A DNA stretch of 64,000 nt from contig OZ024826.1 in NCBI GenBank assembly GCA_964016985.1, positions 70,815,768 through 70,879,767 of the forward strand, given 5' to 3'. The translations under genes and the position numbers were made by a program. Source of the stretch: Anodontia alba (Eukaryota; Mollusca; Bivalvia; Lucinida; Lucinidae). How positions within the stretch are numbered: position 1 is the stretch's first letter; every line of letters starts with the position of its first letter. Positions 30,405 through 40,079 of the stretch are shown in pieces. A model generated the notes under the pieces. That model had not been told where the DNA came from and searched no databases. It saw only the letters and a list, made by a program, of their open reading frames with translations.

Positions 30405-30543
30405 TGACGAAACTTTTCAACCTAAGAAGGTTGCAAGCTAAATCTAAGGTGCAGACAGAGGTGCTAGAAGAGTTCCTCTTTGCTGATGACATGGCAAAGG
30501 GTGCTCCAACAGAAGAGAAAATGCAAAAAGGTGTGGATCAAGT
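30404..30543 (+). pseudogene. LINE-C RT catalytic segment, inverted
   Basis: Reads TKLFNLRRLQAKSKVQTEVL then EFLFADDMAKGAPTEEKM and QKGVDQV, with the catalytic FADD intact. After GVDQV the frame leaves LINE sequence. In orientation opposite to its own downstream region at 29529-30404. Confidence 0.8.
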
Positions 30544-30544
30544 A

Positions 30545-31130
30545 TTTCCAGCTTTATGGAATATGCGACTAACAACCGCGCAATCTGACTAACAAATGTG
30601 CAGTTGCATCCTGGAGCAACGCGTTTTGATATATCCATACAAAGGCGCAGATCAGCCTGCGCATCCGTCAAAGATGAAGGTCTAAGCTTTCGAAAAACAT
30701 TTTCTATGCTATTCAAATCGGTGATTGTTGCATACATCATTCTATTTCAGACTATCGATACGTGGCTCTGGCTGGAGGGAAGGCAAGTGAGCTGATCAAT
30801 GCAGCATATTCAGAACAGGGTCTTTTGTCGCTCTACCGGTTTAAAATGCCAAAACAGGCTGTCGAATCATGCCAAGAAATGAAACTCAAAGCGTATTCCA
30901 AAATTAACATCAGCATAGAAAAAAATATATCAAATTACATGTTACTACGTTAAAAAGATTATCTATTACAATACAGGGAACCAGTGTTATCAGAAAAAAA
31001 GTAGTCTGGTAATGCCACCTATTGTGAACAGACTAATAAGTGTATGGAGAGTTGAGGAGAGTAAAACATCTGGTTAAATTGTCCGCTGAACACGATTTTT
31101 AAAGAGATAAACTTATCATGCTTAGGTTAG
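30545..31130. other. No gene seen
   Basis: Short unsupported frames only. CAGATCAGCCTGCGCATCCG near 30648 resembles a word frequent in mollusc dispersed repeats. Confidence 0.45.
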
Positions 31131-31133
31131 ATT

Positions 31134-31440
31134 AACCCATTTATGCCTAATGGACTCGTCCACCTCTCTCATTGGACAGATTCATTTCCAATTTAAGGGG
31201 TAGCTGTTGTTTTTTTGTTTTTTTTTTTGTTTTGTTTTTTTTGTTGTTGTTGTTGTTGTTTTTTTTGTTTTTGTTTTTTTTTTGTTTGTTTGTTGTTTTT
31301 TTAAACATATCTGTTAGAGAAAATCCCAGTCTTAATGCAAACAGTTTAGACCCAAATCAGACGCCGCAGAATGCGGCGTCTGATCTGGGCCTACACTGTT
31401 TGCCAATGTCCCTTTATGGGAAGCAAGGCATAAATGGGTT
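31134..31440. mobile_element. MITE with AACCCATTTATGCCTA termini and hairpin core
   Basis: Termini AACCCATTTATGCCTA (31134) and AAGGCATAAATGGGTT (ending 31440) are inverse at 15 of 16 positions. Inside is a T/GTT-rich expansion (31205-31300) and a palindromic core CAGACGCCGCA-GAA-TGCGGCGTCTG, flanked by AAACAGTTTAGACCCAAAT / ATCTGGGCCTACACTGTTT. No protein. A common mollusc repeat in my recollection. Target duplication not resolved. Confidence 0.8.
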
Positions 31441-31683
31441 CATGTTCCAGTTTGAGTAATATTATTTTCACGTTTCAATTATGCTTAAGAAAAAGACTAC
31501 TGCAAGTGCAAACCATCACAAACTAAAGCGATAACTGAATGCTAGCTCAAATTCGGAAGATATGCCTAATTAATGATGTTTGGACAGCAATTATTCCAAA
31601 ACCAAACATGATCATTATATAAGCCACACTCTTTGATGACCAACGCAAGGTTCGGCAGACTGCTTTGTTGCCGATTAAACTGC

Positions 31684-31988
31684 CGGCCTCGGTGGCTCAG
31701 TTGGATGCGCCGTCCGACTGGAGACCAGGAGGTCGCGGGTTCAACCCCCGCCGAGGTCGGTAACATTCTTTCTTGGAGATTGGTCATGAAATATTTTCTA
31801 CGGTCATTCTCTCCCTTCCGCTGATTCAAGAAGGGCAGTTGTCAGTTTCTGGCGAAAGAATGTGCACAATACTGGTTAACCGCTTAGATGACTAAGCCTG
31901 CCCAGTAAACGTGTGGTTAGGTAAACTGACCGCGCTCGACATGACCCCATTGGGTTGACTGGGCCGTAAAACCTCAACACAAACAAAC
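31684..31988 (+). mobile_element. tRNA-derived SINE, copy 1, with 7-bp target duplication
   Basis: The head starts CCGGCCTCGGTGGCTCAGTT: box A TGGCTCAGTTGG and box B GGTTCAACCCC at tRNA spacing. The body GTCATGAAATATTTTCTACG ... GACCCCATTGGGTTGACTGG is followed by a (CAAA)n tail. AAACTGC flanks both sides (31677-31683 and 31989-31995). About 305 bp. A second copy lies at 59522. The tRNA-like head is an internal pol III promoter, not a tRNA gene. Confidence 0.9.
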
Positions 31989-31995
31989 AAACTGC

Positions 31996-32670
31996 ATGAT
32001 TTATCGCATTGTTAATTCAGATGCTTGTCTTAAAATCCGCATTTTCAGAAAGAAAGAAGGAAACGTCAGATTATACAATAAAATACAAGATTGGTACCTG
32101 TGTGCTCGGACCCATGGGTCCGAGCTATGTTTGAGGTCAAGTTTAAAACTAAGAATATGGGCAAGTATGGATTTCAATAATTTTTTAAGTTAATTTTTAT
32201 TAGGAACGAGTTTGCATTTACTTGTATAAGTTTGATGTTTAGCCTTTTCAAAAGTTAAAAGTAATATCTTAAAATCTTGTAATGTAGTTAGAATTTTCGG
32301 AGATTATCAATAGTCAAGGAATCATTTCAGTGTAAGAAAGAAAGAACAAAACATTTTCATAACGTGTTCATATATACACATGTGTATATGGTATATGTAA
32401 ATGGTTAACAATTGGTTAGAGATGCATATACTGACCGGTCTTCAAATTATCGCCAGGCACCTGGACTTAGCGGCAAACTTCGATTTTATTTCTTGTTCCT
32501 CTCGACTTTTTGTTAAAATGACACTTTTTTTTCAGATATTAATGTGATACTTAATGTGAAAGAGAATTATTTCAGGATACAGGGTGCATCAACAATGTTG
32601 AATTTAAGCGAGAAAATGATGTCGATTTATATTGTTATTTGACCAAGCGGTCTGATATTTCACACCTTTG
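31996..32670. other. No gene; 22-bp perfect palindrome at 32104-32125
   Basis: AT-rich. The palindrome is GCTCGGACCCA followed by its exact complement TGGGTCCGAGC. No other signal. Confidence 0.6.
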
Positions 32671-34193
32671 TATACTAGCGGAAAAAAGAAACGCAAGTAT
32701 TAATTCTGGGGTTGTATTTTTAAAGAAAATTGTGGATTTCATTTGATTGTTTAATTTTTTTAATTCTTTATTTCATTTTCTGTTAAATGCTATTGGTTTA
32801 GTGTCGTATAGCAGACGACGTTTGCAATAAATAGCGTTAAACACAGACACCCAACACTATTGAATAATGGGTATCAATAGCGCGTGTGTCCACCACGGGC
32901 TGCTGTCGCGGCTCTCACTCTTCTAACCATAGACCCGACTGTTGTCAATGGTCCTTTGAGGGATATTATTCCACTCTTGAATAAGAGCTAGCTGGAGCTG
33001 TGCGACGTTGTTCGGTACGTTGACGCGCTTCCTGACCCTCCTGTCCAACGCATCCCAAAGGTGCTCGATTGGGTCTAAATCTGGACTATATGGGGGCCAA
33101 TCGAGCACTTGGACATGATTCTGGTTGAGGAAGTCGCGACAAACCCTGGCAACATGCGGTCTCGCGTTGTCATGCTGAAACGTGATATTATGAGCATTGA
33201 CAAGCGGGAGGACGTGAGGCATAAGCACCTGATCCCGATAGCGTACGGCTGTAAGATTACCCTGAATAACCACTAGGGGCGTTTTCACCCCATGAGAAAT
33301 CCCACCCCAAACTATTACGGACCCCCCTCCCCCAAATCTGTCGACTTCTCGTACGCAAGCGTCAGAATATCGTTCACCAAGACGTCGATACACTCGTTGT
33401 CGCCTATCTGACCGCTGAAGCGAAAATCGCGACTCATCGCTGAACATTTCACGCCGCCAGTCAGCCAGTCGAAACCGATTTGGTGCATGGGCACGCAGCC
33501 ATTGTATGTGGCGTTGACGTCGCCTGGGCGTAAGGTTCGGGCCCACGTAAGGACGGCGTGGACGTAAATCGAACTCTCGCAAGCGATTTCTGACTGTCCT
33601 TGGACACACACGACGGCCATGTGTTCCGATAACTTCTCTTGCGGTCTCTGTCGCCGTCCTTAACCTGTTACGAAGGTGTACAAGACGTATACGTCTATCT
33701 TGACGTTGCGTCGTAACGCGCGGACGTCCGCTCCTAGGACGGTCAGTTAACCTACCGGTAGCTCTAAGACGCTGAACTAAGCGCGATATCGTCGACTCGT
33801 GCACCCCAAATTGCTGCGCGACGTCACGTTGCGACCGACCCTGCAAAATTAGAGCAATAGCTCTACCCCTATCCAGTTGCGATAAGCGTACCATTTCTCT
33901 CAACAAACTCAAACAACAAACGTTTTGTGCAACCGATACGAATAGAACGAAAGTTCGATTTGGTAATGTGTTAAAGTCTCTACCACGCGACACTACCCGT
34001 GCAGCACGGATATAACGAAATTCAGGTACAACGATATTGTGTAGCCTGTGTTCACGCTTCAGTGATTTTGTAAGATCCATACACGGGGAAGTACACTAAT
34101 GTCACCAAATACAGAAAACTAGATCAGTTTGTTCACAAACAAACTTTCAGTATTTAAAAATTTGAACTTGCGTTTCTTTTTTCCCCAAGTATA
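32671..34193 (-). mobile_element. Tc1-family transposon, nearly intact
   Basis: Inverted termini TACTAGCGGAAAAAAGAAAC at 32673 and the complement of TACTTGGGGAAAAAAGAAAC ending at 34191, extending into CGCAAGT; TA duplications at 32671-32672 and 34192-34193. Length 1519 bp between TAs. It encodes one minus-strand transposase with an intact catalytic triad. Confidence 0.93.
32923..33894 (-). CDS. Tc1-like DD34E transposase
   Basis: Cut-and-paste transposase of the IS630/Tc1 type. I start it at 33894 (MVRLSQLDRGRAIALILQG), because this begins the paired-type helix-turn-helix; the open frame continues upstream to 34080 without family similarity. Residues 1-110 are two HTH parts (RSQRDVAQQFGVHESTISRL; then RVCPRTVRNRLREFDL). 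Catalytic residues: Asp153 in FSDESRF, Asp242 in QHDNARPH, Glu277 in DLDPIEHLWD, with 34 residues between the last two. The frame ends TIDNSRVYG-stop; on the alternate frame the usual C-terminal tail (VGSMVRRVRAATAARGGHTR) continues to 32874, so a one-base indel near 32935 removes about 20 terminal residues. The core is intact, so activity is conceivable but doubtful. Confidence 0.9.
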   Translation of the reverse strand: MVRLSQLDRGRAIALILQGRSQRDVAQQFGVHESTISRLVQRLRATGRLTDRPRSGRPRVTTQRQDRRIRLVHLRNRLRTATETAREVIGTHGRRVCPRTVRNRLREFDLRPRRPYVGPNLTPRRRQRHIQWLRAHAPNRFRLADWRREMFSDESRFSLQRSDRRQRVYRRLGERYSDACVREVDRFGGGGSVIVWGGISHGVKTPLVVIQGNLTAVRYRDQVLMPHVLPLVNAHNITFQHDNARPHVARVCRDFLNQNHVQVLDWPPYSPDLDPIEHLWDALDRRVRKRVNVPNNVAQLQLALIQEWNNIPQRTIDNSRVYG

Positions 34194-34194
34194 T

Positions 34195-35495
34195 ATTGCT
34201 TGAAAATCCAGGGTGGGTACTTTCTTATGTAAAATGCCAAGACCTTTTTAACCAAAACATATAAAAAAATATATATATACTACTGAAAGAACGAAATAGC
34301 CTCAAAAAACTGGAAAACGGTAAAAACCTGCTGCGGTTGGTTGGTTTAAATTAATAACGATATTGTTCTTATTGATACATTTTATATTTAATTTCCGGAA
34401 TTTTAATGCGTTTTCCAATTTTTTTTGTGGGGAAACAGACAATACTTTATTCAAATTCTCCCATATTAGCTTCTCGAATTTACCACCTATACAGTGCTGC
34501 CGGCCAATCCTGCGCACTTAAGCTACTGTGCAAGTCATAATTTCAATATAGAGAAAAAAAAAATAAATAAAATGCATTTTAGCGACACTTCAGAGCCTTG
34601 CCAATGTAGAGCCAACTGGACTTCATTTTTTCATCTCTAGTTTTAATTTGTTGTCAGTGTAGGCCATCAAGCGTCGCTACCGTTGTGTTTTTGAGACATT
34701 AAAATTTTCTGCTAATTCTTCGCACCTGGAGTAAATCGCTTCCTTATTTTATAATACTACTATGATCTGGTTCTTCGAAAACACATTTGAGTAGGCCAGG
34801 GCAGTTGATGAAATGTGAATAATAAAGTTCATATTTTCTTGCGACAGTCTTGTTGAAAATTGCGATTTTCACACAGTCCTATGTTAATTTTCACATAAAC
34901 ACGTGTTTTCGTAATCATTTTACAAATATTTTGAATCTGCCATTTAAAAATGCTTTTTATACTTCCATTCTATCAGTGTATTAAAATGATGTACCAAAAT
35001 GAAATAGTTTTGATGTTTTGTTCAAAACTATTTGAATGAGCAGGATTAGCCGATGCGCAGAATTAGCCTACATGACCGTAAATAGATTACGTGCACATTG
35101 TAAATGAATCGGACGTCATCTAAGCATAGACGGGTGCGTATTTATATGACTGAACGTTCGGTATTCCCCGTTCAGTTCAGTTTTCAGATTTTTAACGCTG
35201 CCAGGCAACTGAGTCACATGGAGGCAGCGCCAGATAAATCTGGATTAGTTTTACTGGACTACTGGGTTGGCTTGAAACGGTGTCTAGTTATAATTCATAA
35301 CTAGGTCACCTCGCCCAGACACGGAGTGCGTGCACGTCCAGACACGGTGCGGGCGTGTTCCAGACCTCGTGAGAGAGTAGTAGTCCAGCCTGTAAGTTGC
35401 TGAATTTTGCATATCGGTCGAAAAGTTTGAGCTTTTAATCTCGTACCTAATGCGTGTCAATTCCAACTGCATAATGCATTAGGCACTCAGCTCGA
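34195..35495. other. No gene seen
   Basis: AT-rich to 35100, then more GC-rich with CAGACACGG words at 35316 and 35339. No coding frame I can support. Confidence 0.5.
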
Positions 35496-35554
35496 GTCGT
35501 GCGACAGTTTCAGACACAGGCCACATGTCAGTCGATCGGGCGCCGGAAAGGGTG

Positions 35555-35705
35555 CAAGGTGAGTGTCCTCACCCAGGAGCCGAGTGGGTGTCCTCACCCA
35601 GAAGCCGAGGAGGGGGTGTCCTCACCCAGGAGCAGAGAGAGTGTCCTCACTCAGGAGCCGAGAGGATGTCCTCACCCTAGGACCTATTGGGTGTCCACAC
35701 CCGAG
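35555..35705 (+). repeat. GTGTCCTCACCCAGGAGCCGAG minisatellite
   Basis: Five to six imperfect units of roughly 22-32 bp, each with TGTCCTCACCCAGGAGC or close variants. It lies just downstream of the minus-strand unknown gene's stop. Confidence 0.85.
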
Positions 35706-35725
35706 TCCGCGTGCCGCTAGTTGAC

Positions 35726-36568
35726 CTACTTAGAATAAGTCATGCCAAGATAACTTGGCGGCACGAGCCGAAGTAGCGGTGGTCCTCCACCATCCCCTAA
35801 GGGATCCCGACAGGATTTTTCCAGGACGTCGTACCAATGCGCCGTGTTTATCTGTCGCACGCCGGTCGCCCCCATCAGCATCTCGATGTTGGTGTACCAC
35901 GGGTCATCATAAAACTTGCTGGTAGGGCCCTTGATCTGTAACCAGTGCTTGTTTTCTTTGTGGTAGACGAAGAATACTGGTAGATCTATGTTGAGTTCTT
36001 CGTCTTCCCTAGGCAGTCTTGTTGCTTTAATGATGACCTTGTAGGTGGTGGCGTGGACGTCCTGGAGGTCGTATTTCTCGTGTAGAGGATATTCGCTCTC
36101 TATGTTGACGTGGAAATACTGTGTCGGCTGTTTGGTCGTGTACTTCGGCGACTTTGTTCTCGGTCTCTTGGCACGTGGAGTCTCTGGAGAAGGAGCCGGT
36201 GTAGCTGGTTTCTTGATGTATGGAGATGGCGTGAGCTGTGCTGTCTTTGGTGGTCTTGTAACTGTGATGGTGTCTGCTGTGTTGATCTCCAGTGTCTGTA
36301 GTGAGGTCTCCTTCTCCAGTGCTGTCGGTTCTCGGCGTGCTGTAGGCGTTGATCTGATCGTAGGTGGTGGACGTCTAGCAGCTGTGGGCTGGCGAGGCCT
36401 GCTTTCGGCCCTCCTCATGTAGACTGGTAGCGTTGGTAAATTCTTATGGAAGGTCAGTTCAACGCGAACATGATCCTTCCTGTCAGCCATCCTCCAGAGA
36501 GGATGGCCAACAAACTTGTACTCACTCAGGGCCCTGAGTAGTACTGCAGGTATAACAGACTCAGACAT
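35726..36568 (-). CDS. Unknown 280-residue protein, Pro/Thr-rich centre
   Basis: Function not recognised. The open frame starts MSESVIPAVLLRALSEYKFV. Residues about 1-50 form a compact-looking domain (GHPLWRMADRKDHVRVELTF); about 55-150 is Pro/Arg/Thr-rich, probably disordered, with a basic patch PRAKRPRTKSPKYTTKQ that could be a nuclear signal; about 150-280 is a second ordered region with hydrophobic strands (YKVIIKATRLPREDEELNID, VFFVYHKENKHWLQIKGP). No transmembrane segment, Cys cluster or catalytic motif is visible. No intron is evident. Uninterrupted and of higher GC than its surroundings. Given the setting, an ORF of an unidentified mobile element (gag- or ORF1-like) is the likeliest reading; a host gene is possible. 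Confidence 0.5.
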   Translation of the reverse strand: MSESVIPAVLLRALSEYKFVGHPLWRMADRKDHVRVELTFHKNLPTLPVYMRRAESRPRQPTAARRPPPTIRSTPTARREPTALEKETSLQTLEINTADTITVTRPPKTAQLTPSPYIKKPATPAPSPETPRAKRPRTKSPKYTTKQPTQYFHVNIESEYPLHEKYDLQDVHATTYKVIIKATRLPREDEELNIDLPVFFVYHKENKHWLQIKGPTSKFYDDPWYTNIEMLMGATGVRQINTAHWYDVLEKSCRDPLGDGGGPPLLRLVPPSYLGMTYSK

Positions 36569-36633
36569 AGGTATTCTTTAATTATTCTGCAGACGATGTT
36601 GACACTTCAGAGGTCGAAGGTCGAAATGAGTAT

Positions 36634-36690
36634 GCATATATGAGCCGTCGCATGACAAAATCAACAAAATGACCTGGTACCACGCGCAGC
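36634..36690 (+). repeat. 57-bp direct repeat, copy 1 (5' of the unknown gene)
   Basis: GCATATATGAGCCGTCGCAT then GACAAAATCAACAAAATGAC and GTACCACGCGCAG; copy 2 is at 37060-37118. Lies 66 bp upstream of the start of the minus-strand gene and contains a TATATA-like word. Confidence 0.85.
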
Positions 36691-37059
36691 GGTATTCCCC
36701 GTGTGGCGTAACAGTCAATTTATACATTACAGCGATGCTTCTGTAAACGACAAAGGTGTGAACCGAATGAAAGAACAAAGTTCGAGAAAGTAATGGCATA
36801 CGTAATTAAAACTCTTTTTTTTTCGGGAAAAGTCATTTATTTCAAACTGCATAGAAAAATCTACCCAATAAATATTTTAATTTTGGTCAGTAATTACTGT
36901 CCTCCGTGGTCAATATTGGTGAATTGTTGTATAAGCAGGCTACGTCGTACTCACCATTCGAACCATCTCAAACACCGCTGGGTCAGTCCGAACCCAAATG
37001 GATCACCATCGGGTTCGAGCTATTGAGGTGCGATTGTAATTTGACTTAGCGGCAACTCT

Positions 37060-37118
37060 GCATATATAAGCCGTCGCATGACAAAATCAACAAAATGACC
37101 TGTGTACCACGCGCAGGG
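37060..37118 (+). repeat. 57-bp direct repeat, copy 2
   Basis: GCATATATAAGCCGTCGCAT and the same continuation with a small insertion (TGT) before GTACCACGCGCAG. The 370 bp between the copies holds no gene. Confidence 0.85.
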
Positions 37119-37119
37119 A

Positions 37120-37505
37120 CCTGTGCCATAGATACTTGGGGTCAGTAGAGCTTTCTTGCAGTTGGTAGAGCGGATGGTCCAAATTGAACCCTTGGATTTT
37201 TTTCTCTTTATTTTTTTTTTATCTTAATTTTTGCATTTTATTTTACTTGAACAACACCTAAAGTCATACAAATGTTTGCGCCACGTCTAGAAATCGTTTG
37301 AAAATAATGATATTTTATGGATAGGATATAATTACCACAAGATAAACAACTTCGACGAGATCAATTTTGACCCCGCTCCAGGTTAACAGCGCCGAGCCTT
37401 CCAAATCCAAAACAACAATGCAAATTATATACATCCCTCGATTCTGCAATCATTCACCTTTACGCTGATACGGATGTCCTTACAAAAGTCTCTTGAGTTC
37501 TTCCA
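37120..37505. other. No gene seen
   Basis: T-rich (37195-37230) and otherwise featureless. The tRNA-like word GTTGGTAGAGCGGATGGTCC at 37160 lacks a matching structure. Confidence 0.5.
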
Positions 37506-37510
37506 ATTTC

Positions 37511-37723
37511 CGACGAAAACTTCCTCAAATGCAAGCAATCTATCGTCTTCCACATCATAGTGCGACTTGTTTCCCGGCTTATTTTTTACAAATCGCCGTG
37601 AAACCTGGGAAACCATTTTACTGTTTCCCAGGGTCCACTCTGTATTGTAAATAAAGCGAGGAAACAGGTCGCACTTTGATGTGGAAGACGACAGATTCCT
37701 TACATTTTATGAAGTTTTCGTCG
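37511..37723. repeat. Hairpin repeat, ~105-bp arms
   Basis: CGACGAAAACTTCCTCAAAT ... CGTCTTCCACATCATAGTGC ... ACCTGGGAAAC, short centre CATTTTACT near 37613-37622, then GTTTCCCAGGGT ... GCACTTTGATGTGGAAGACG ... GAAGTTTTCGTCG. Good but imperfect pairing over the length. Confidence 0.88.
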
Positions 37724-37729
37724 AAAATT

Positions 37730-38044
37730 AAATAATAATAAAACAGTAACCTTCGAACTTTTTTTTTCAGTTTTCAATCTGTTAGATGAATCAAAATATT
37801 ATATAATACCTTTCCTTTTCTATTACATTAAAGCCATGATTCTGCAGCTTTAGGAATGAAAAAAAAATGATAAAAAATAATATGATTAGGTTTTAGTAGT
37901 GTAAAATAATCACAATAATCTAAACGCGTTACATATCGATTTACTGATAAGGCGGCTGACCATTTCTGGGCATGCTCGTGTTGGTGCAGTTGACATAACT
38001 TCACAGAGATTTGTTCAACAGTACCAGCCTATAATGCTATAGCC
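37730..38044. other. No gene seen
   Basis: AT-rich, no recognised feature. Confidence 0.5.
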
Positions 38045-38485
38045 TAGGGGAGTGGGGAGGGGGCGTACTCTGAATTTTGCCTGCTACGAAGGACTATTTT
38101 CGGGGGTTAAAATTTTTAATTTTGCTTTTTTTTAGGGGGGGGGGGGGGGTTGGGGAAAAGGTGACTATTTTTTTGGTATTGGCCATTTTCAAGTATTTTC
38201 TTTGTGTGTATGGGGGTGGGGGGGTGGGGGGGGCGGGGCGGGACGCGGGGGTGTCACTTTCAAAACTGACTTTTTTTATATTTATTTATTTATTTTTATT
38301 TGTTTATTTATTTATTTTTTGCGGGGGGGGGGGGGGGGGGGGGGGCTATCAAAATTCTCGGTATTTTGGGGGGGTTAGTGTAAGAATCGGGAATAGAACC
38401 TTCTGTTGAACTGATAGCTGTTTTTATTTAGTTTTAAATGCTCTATTTCTGCTGTGCATCGGTTCAATGCCATTAAGATAAAAAC
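38045..38485 (+). repeat. Dispersed G-run repeat Y, copy 2 (uninterrupted)
   Basis: Same word order as copy 1, with several extra G-rich tracts (38136-38150, 38212-38250) and a 23-base G run at 38323-38345. It continues straight from TGTAAGAATCGGGAATAGA into CTTCTGTTGAACTGATAGCT, whereas copy 1 has ~310 bp inserted at that point. A short inverted piece of the family start lies at 38745-38800. Confidence 0.85.
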
Positions 38486-38489
38486 GGAG

Positions 38490-39020
38490 CTACTGCTGGA
38501 AAAAGCACTTATATTTCTAATACAATCACTATACAGGATAAATAAATGAAAAACACACTTTTATAAAAAGAAAGCAAGGGGAATTTTTTGTGGGGTATGC
38601 TAATATCTGCAGATGTTTTTTTCTTTTGGTATGGCTGATATACTGGATATTTCTTTGGGTATGACCTCGGACCTAATAATATTGGGTCCAAGGTATGACT
38701 GATATTCCGTATTTTTTTTTTTTAAACACACTAGATGCTGGGGTCCAGCCTATGTAGCAGACAAATTCAGAGTACCCCCCCCCCCCCCCCCACACACACA
38801 TACTCCCTCCAGCCCCAACCCATGGGTGCTACAGCAATATGCTCTGAGGCCTCAGAGTCAGGCCATGTGTCCCGTTATCTGTTTAAGGGTCTGGGAACTG
38901 TTTGTATAGGGCAGTATGTGGCAATGAAACTTTCCACGTTCTTCTGAGACTGAAAACCGCGATTGAATTGATTCTTAACCGAAAGTACATGTACTATGAC
39001 ACTGGCCGACGTTTATATGT
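38490..39020. other. No gene; inverted Y fragment and C run
   Basis: 38745-38800 (CCTATGTAGCAGACAAATTC AGAGTAC, then 17 C at 38775-38791) is the reverse complement of the start of repeat Y. The rest is featureless. Confidence 0.65.
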
Positions 39021-39023
39021 GGA

Positions 39024-40075
39024 CGTATGATTGAAATTTTGCAGTATAGACATCAATGGTATCAGAGGCAAAATCCTGGAACTTTTAGATTTTCTAGATG
39101 CTCACCAACCACATGTTGTGGCTCTTCAAGAAACAAAGACTGACAGCACATTTACAATTTCTGAACTGTTCCCAGAAACTTGCATGTATAGTGTGTACAG
39201 AAAAGATAGAAATACTCATGGTGACGAAAAGATAGAAATACTCATTCATAGAGACATCTCTCACATGCCAATCATGAAATTAGAAAATAACTCTGAATCA
39301 GTTTGGGTAAAACTATTCGCAAATAAATCTTCTCACTATATAGCAAGTTGGTATCGACAGCCGAATGGGACTGTCGAAGACTTCCTGTTGTTTCGAAATC
39401 AGCTTGATCATATCAAGTCTCAGCATAAAAGTAAAAAAAAAAAACTTCCATCAGTCAATGTAATATGTGACTTCAACTTCAGAGAATTTGTCTGGCCTAC
39501 TAATTTTGGCAAATCTGGTAGCATGCTAAGTCAATCCGAAGGACAAATGTTATTTTACATTATGGATGATCATGGCTTGGAACAAATGATACTCTTTCCT
39601 ACTCGCGATAAAAAGACCTTGGGCTTGATTCTTACCTCTTTACCGGGTCAATTTCAGAATATTCACTCTCCAAACAAATTTAGTGATCACGACATTGTTT
39701 CAGGATTTTAAAAAATCTTCATTCCACATATAAAGAAACCTCGGAGGAAGGTGTATTCGTATCAGAAAGGTAACTTTGAAACTATGAGAAAGGATGCGTT
39801 AAGATTTGCAAAGGAGAAGTACTTCAACGGCCACTCAGATGTTAGATCAGTACAAGCGAACTTTAATTTAATAACTTCTGCTGATTCTGCTGATAAGCAT
39901 ATCCTCTCAAAAATTAGTTGGTTTGTCTCTATGATTCCTTGGATCACTCCAGAGATAAAAAAATATAGATTCGCAGAAGGGATAAAATTCATGCTAAGGC
40001 TAAGAAGACAGGTAGTCATAAACTTCGGACTAAATTTGAAACTTTGAGAAGGGGAAAAAAGGCTGACATTAATCA
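39024..40075 (+). pseudogene. LINE endonuclease domain and linker (LINE-D)
   Basis: Endonuclease half of a LINE ORF2. 39031-39711 is open (226 residues, no ATG start, so a fragment): LKFCSIDINGIRGKILELLD, HVVALQETKTDSTFTISELF (catalytic Glu in QET), VWVKLFANKSSHYIASWYRQ, PSVNVICDFNFREFVWP (GDFN block reads CDFN), and TLGLILTSLPGQF...SDHDIVSG (SDH block). The linker continues in another frame at 39751-40047 (YQKGNFETMRKDALRFAKEK, IPWITPEIKKY). Homology fades at about 40075, before the RT. A related RT fragment lies at 60833-61351. Confidence 0.85.
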
Positions 40076-40079
40076 AAGT

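Larger units (their letters stand above)
29480..30543 (-). mobile_element. LINE fragment with inverted 5' part (LINE-C)
   Basis: The minus-strand RT C-terminus runs from 30404 to 29529. The catalytic-core segment that should directly precede it lies next to it in the plus orientation (30404-30543). Head-to-head junction near 30402. The two pieces would adjoin in the intact element with only a few codons missing. This fits 5' inversion during target-primed insertion (twin priming). Confidence 0.75.

Noticed and set aside
31172..31459. Hydrophobic Phe/Leu-rich 95-codon frame
   Set aside because: Produced by the T/GTT expansion inside a MITE; not a membrane protein.
31684..31760. Functional tRNA gene
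   Set aside because: Box A and box B are present, but the sequence continues into a SINE body with a tail and target duplication, and a second copy shows the same.
33315..33620. 101-codon minus-strand frame
   Set aside because: Alternative frame inside the Tc1 transposase gene.
36045..36422. 125-codon open frame on the plus strand
   Set aside because: Shadow of the minus-strand unknown gene in a GC-richer stretch; composition shows no independent coding signal.
37150..37200. tRNA-like GTTGGTAGAGCGGATGGTCC
   Set aside because: No matching acceptor or T-arm pairing; chance resemblance.
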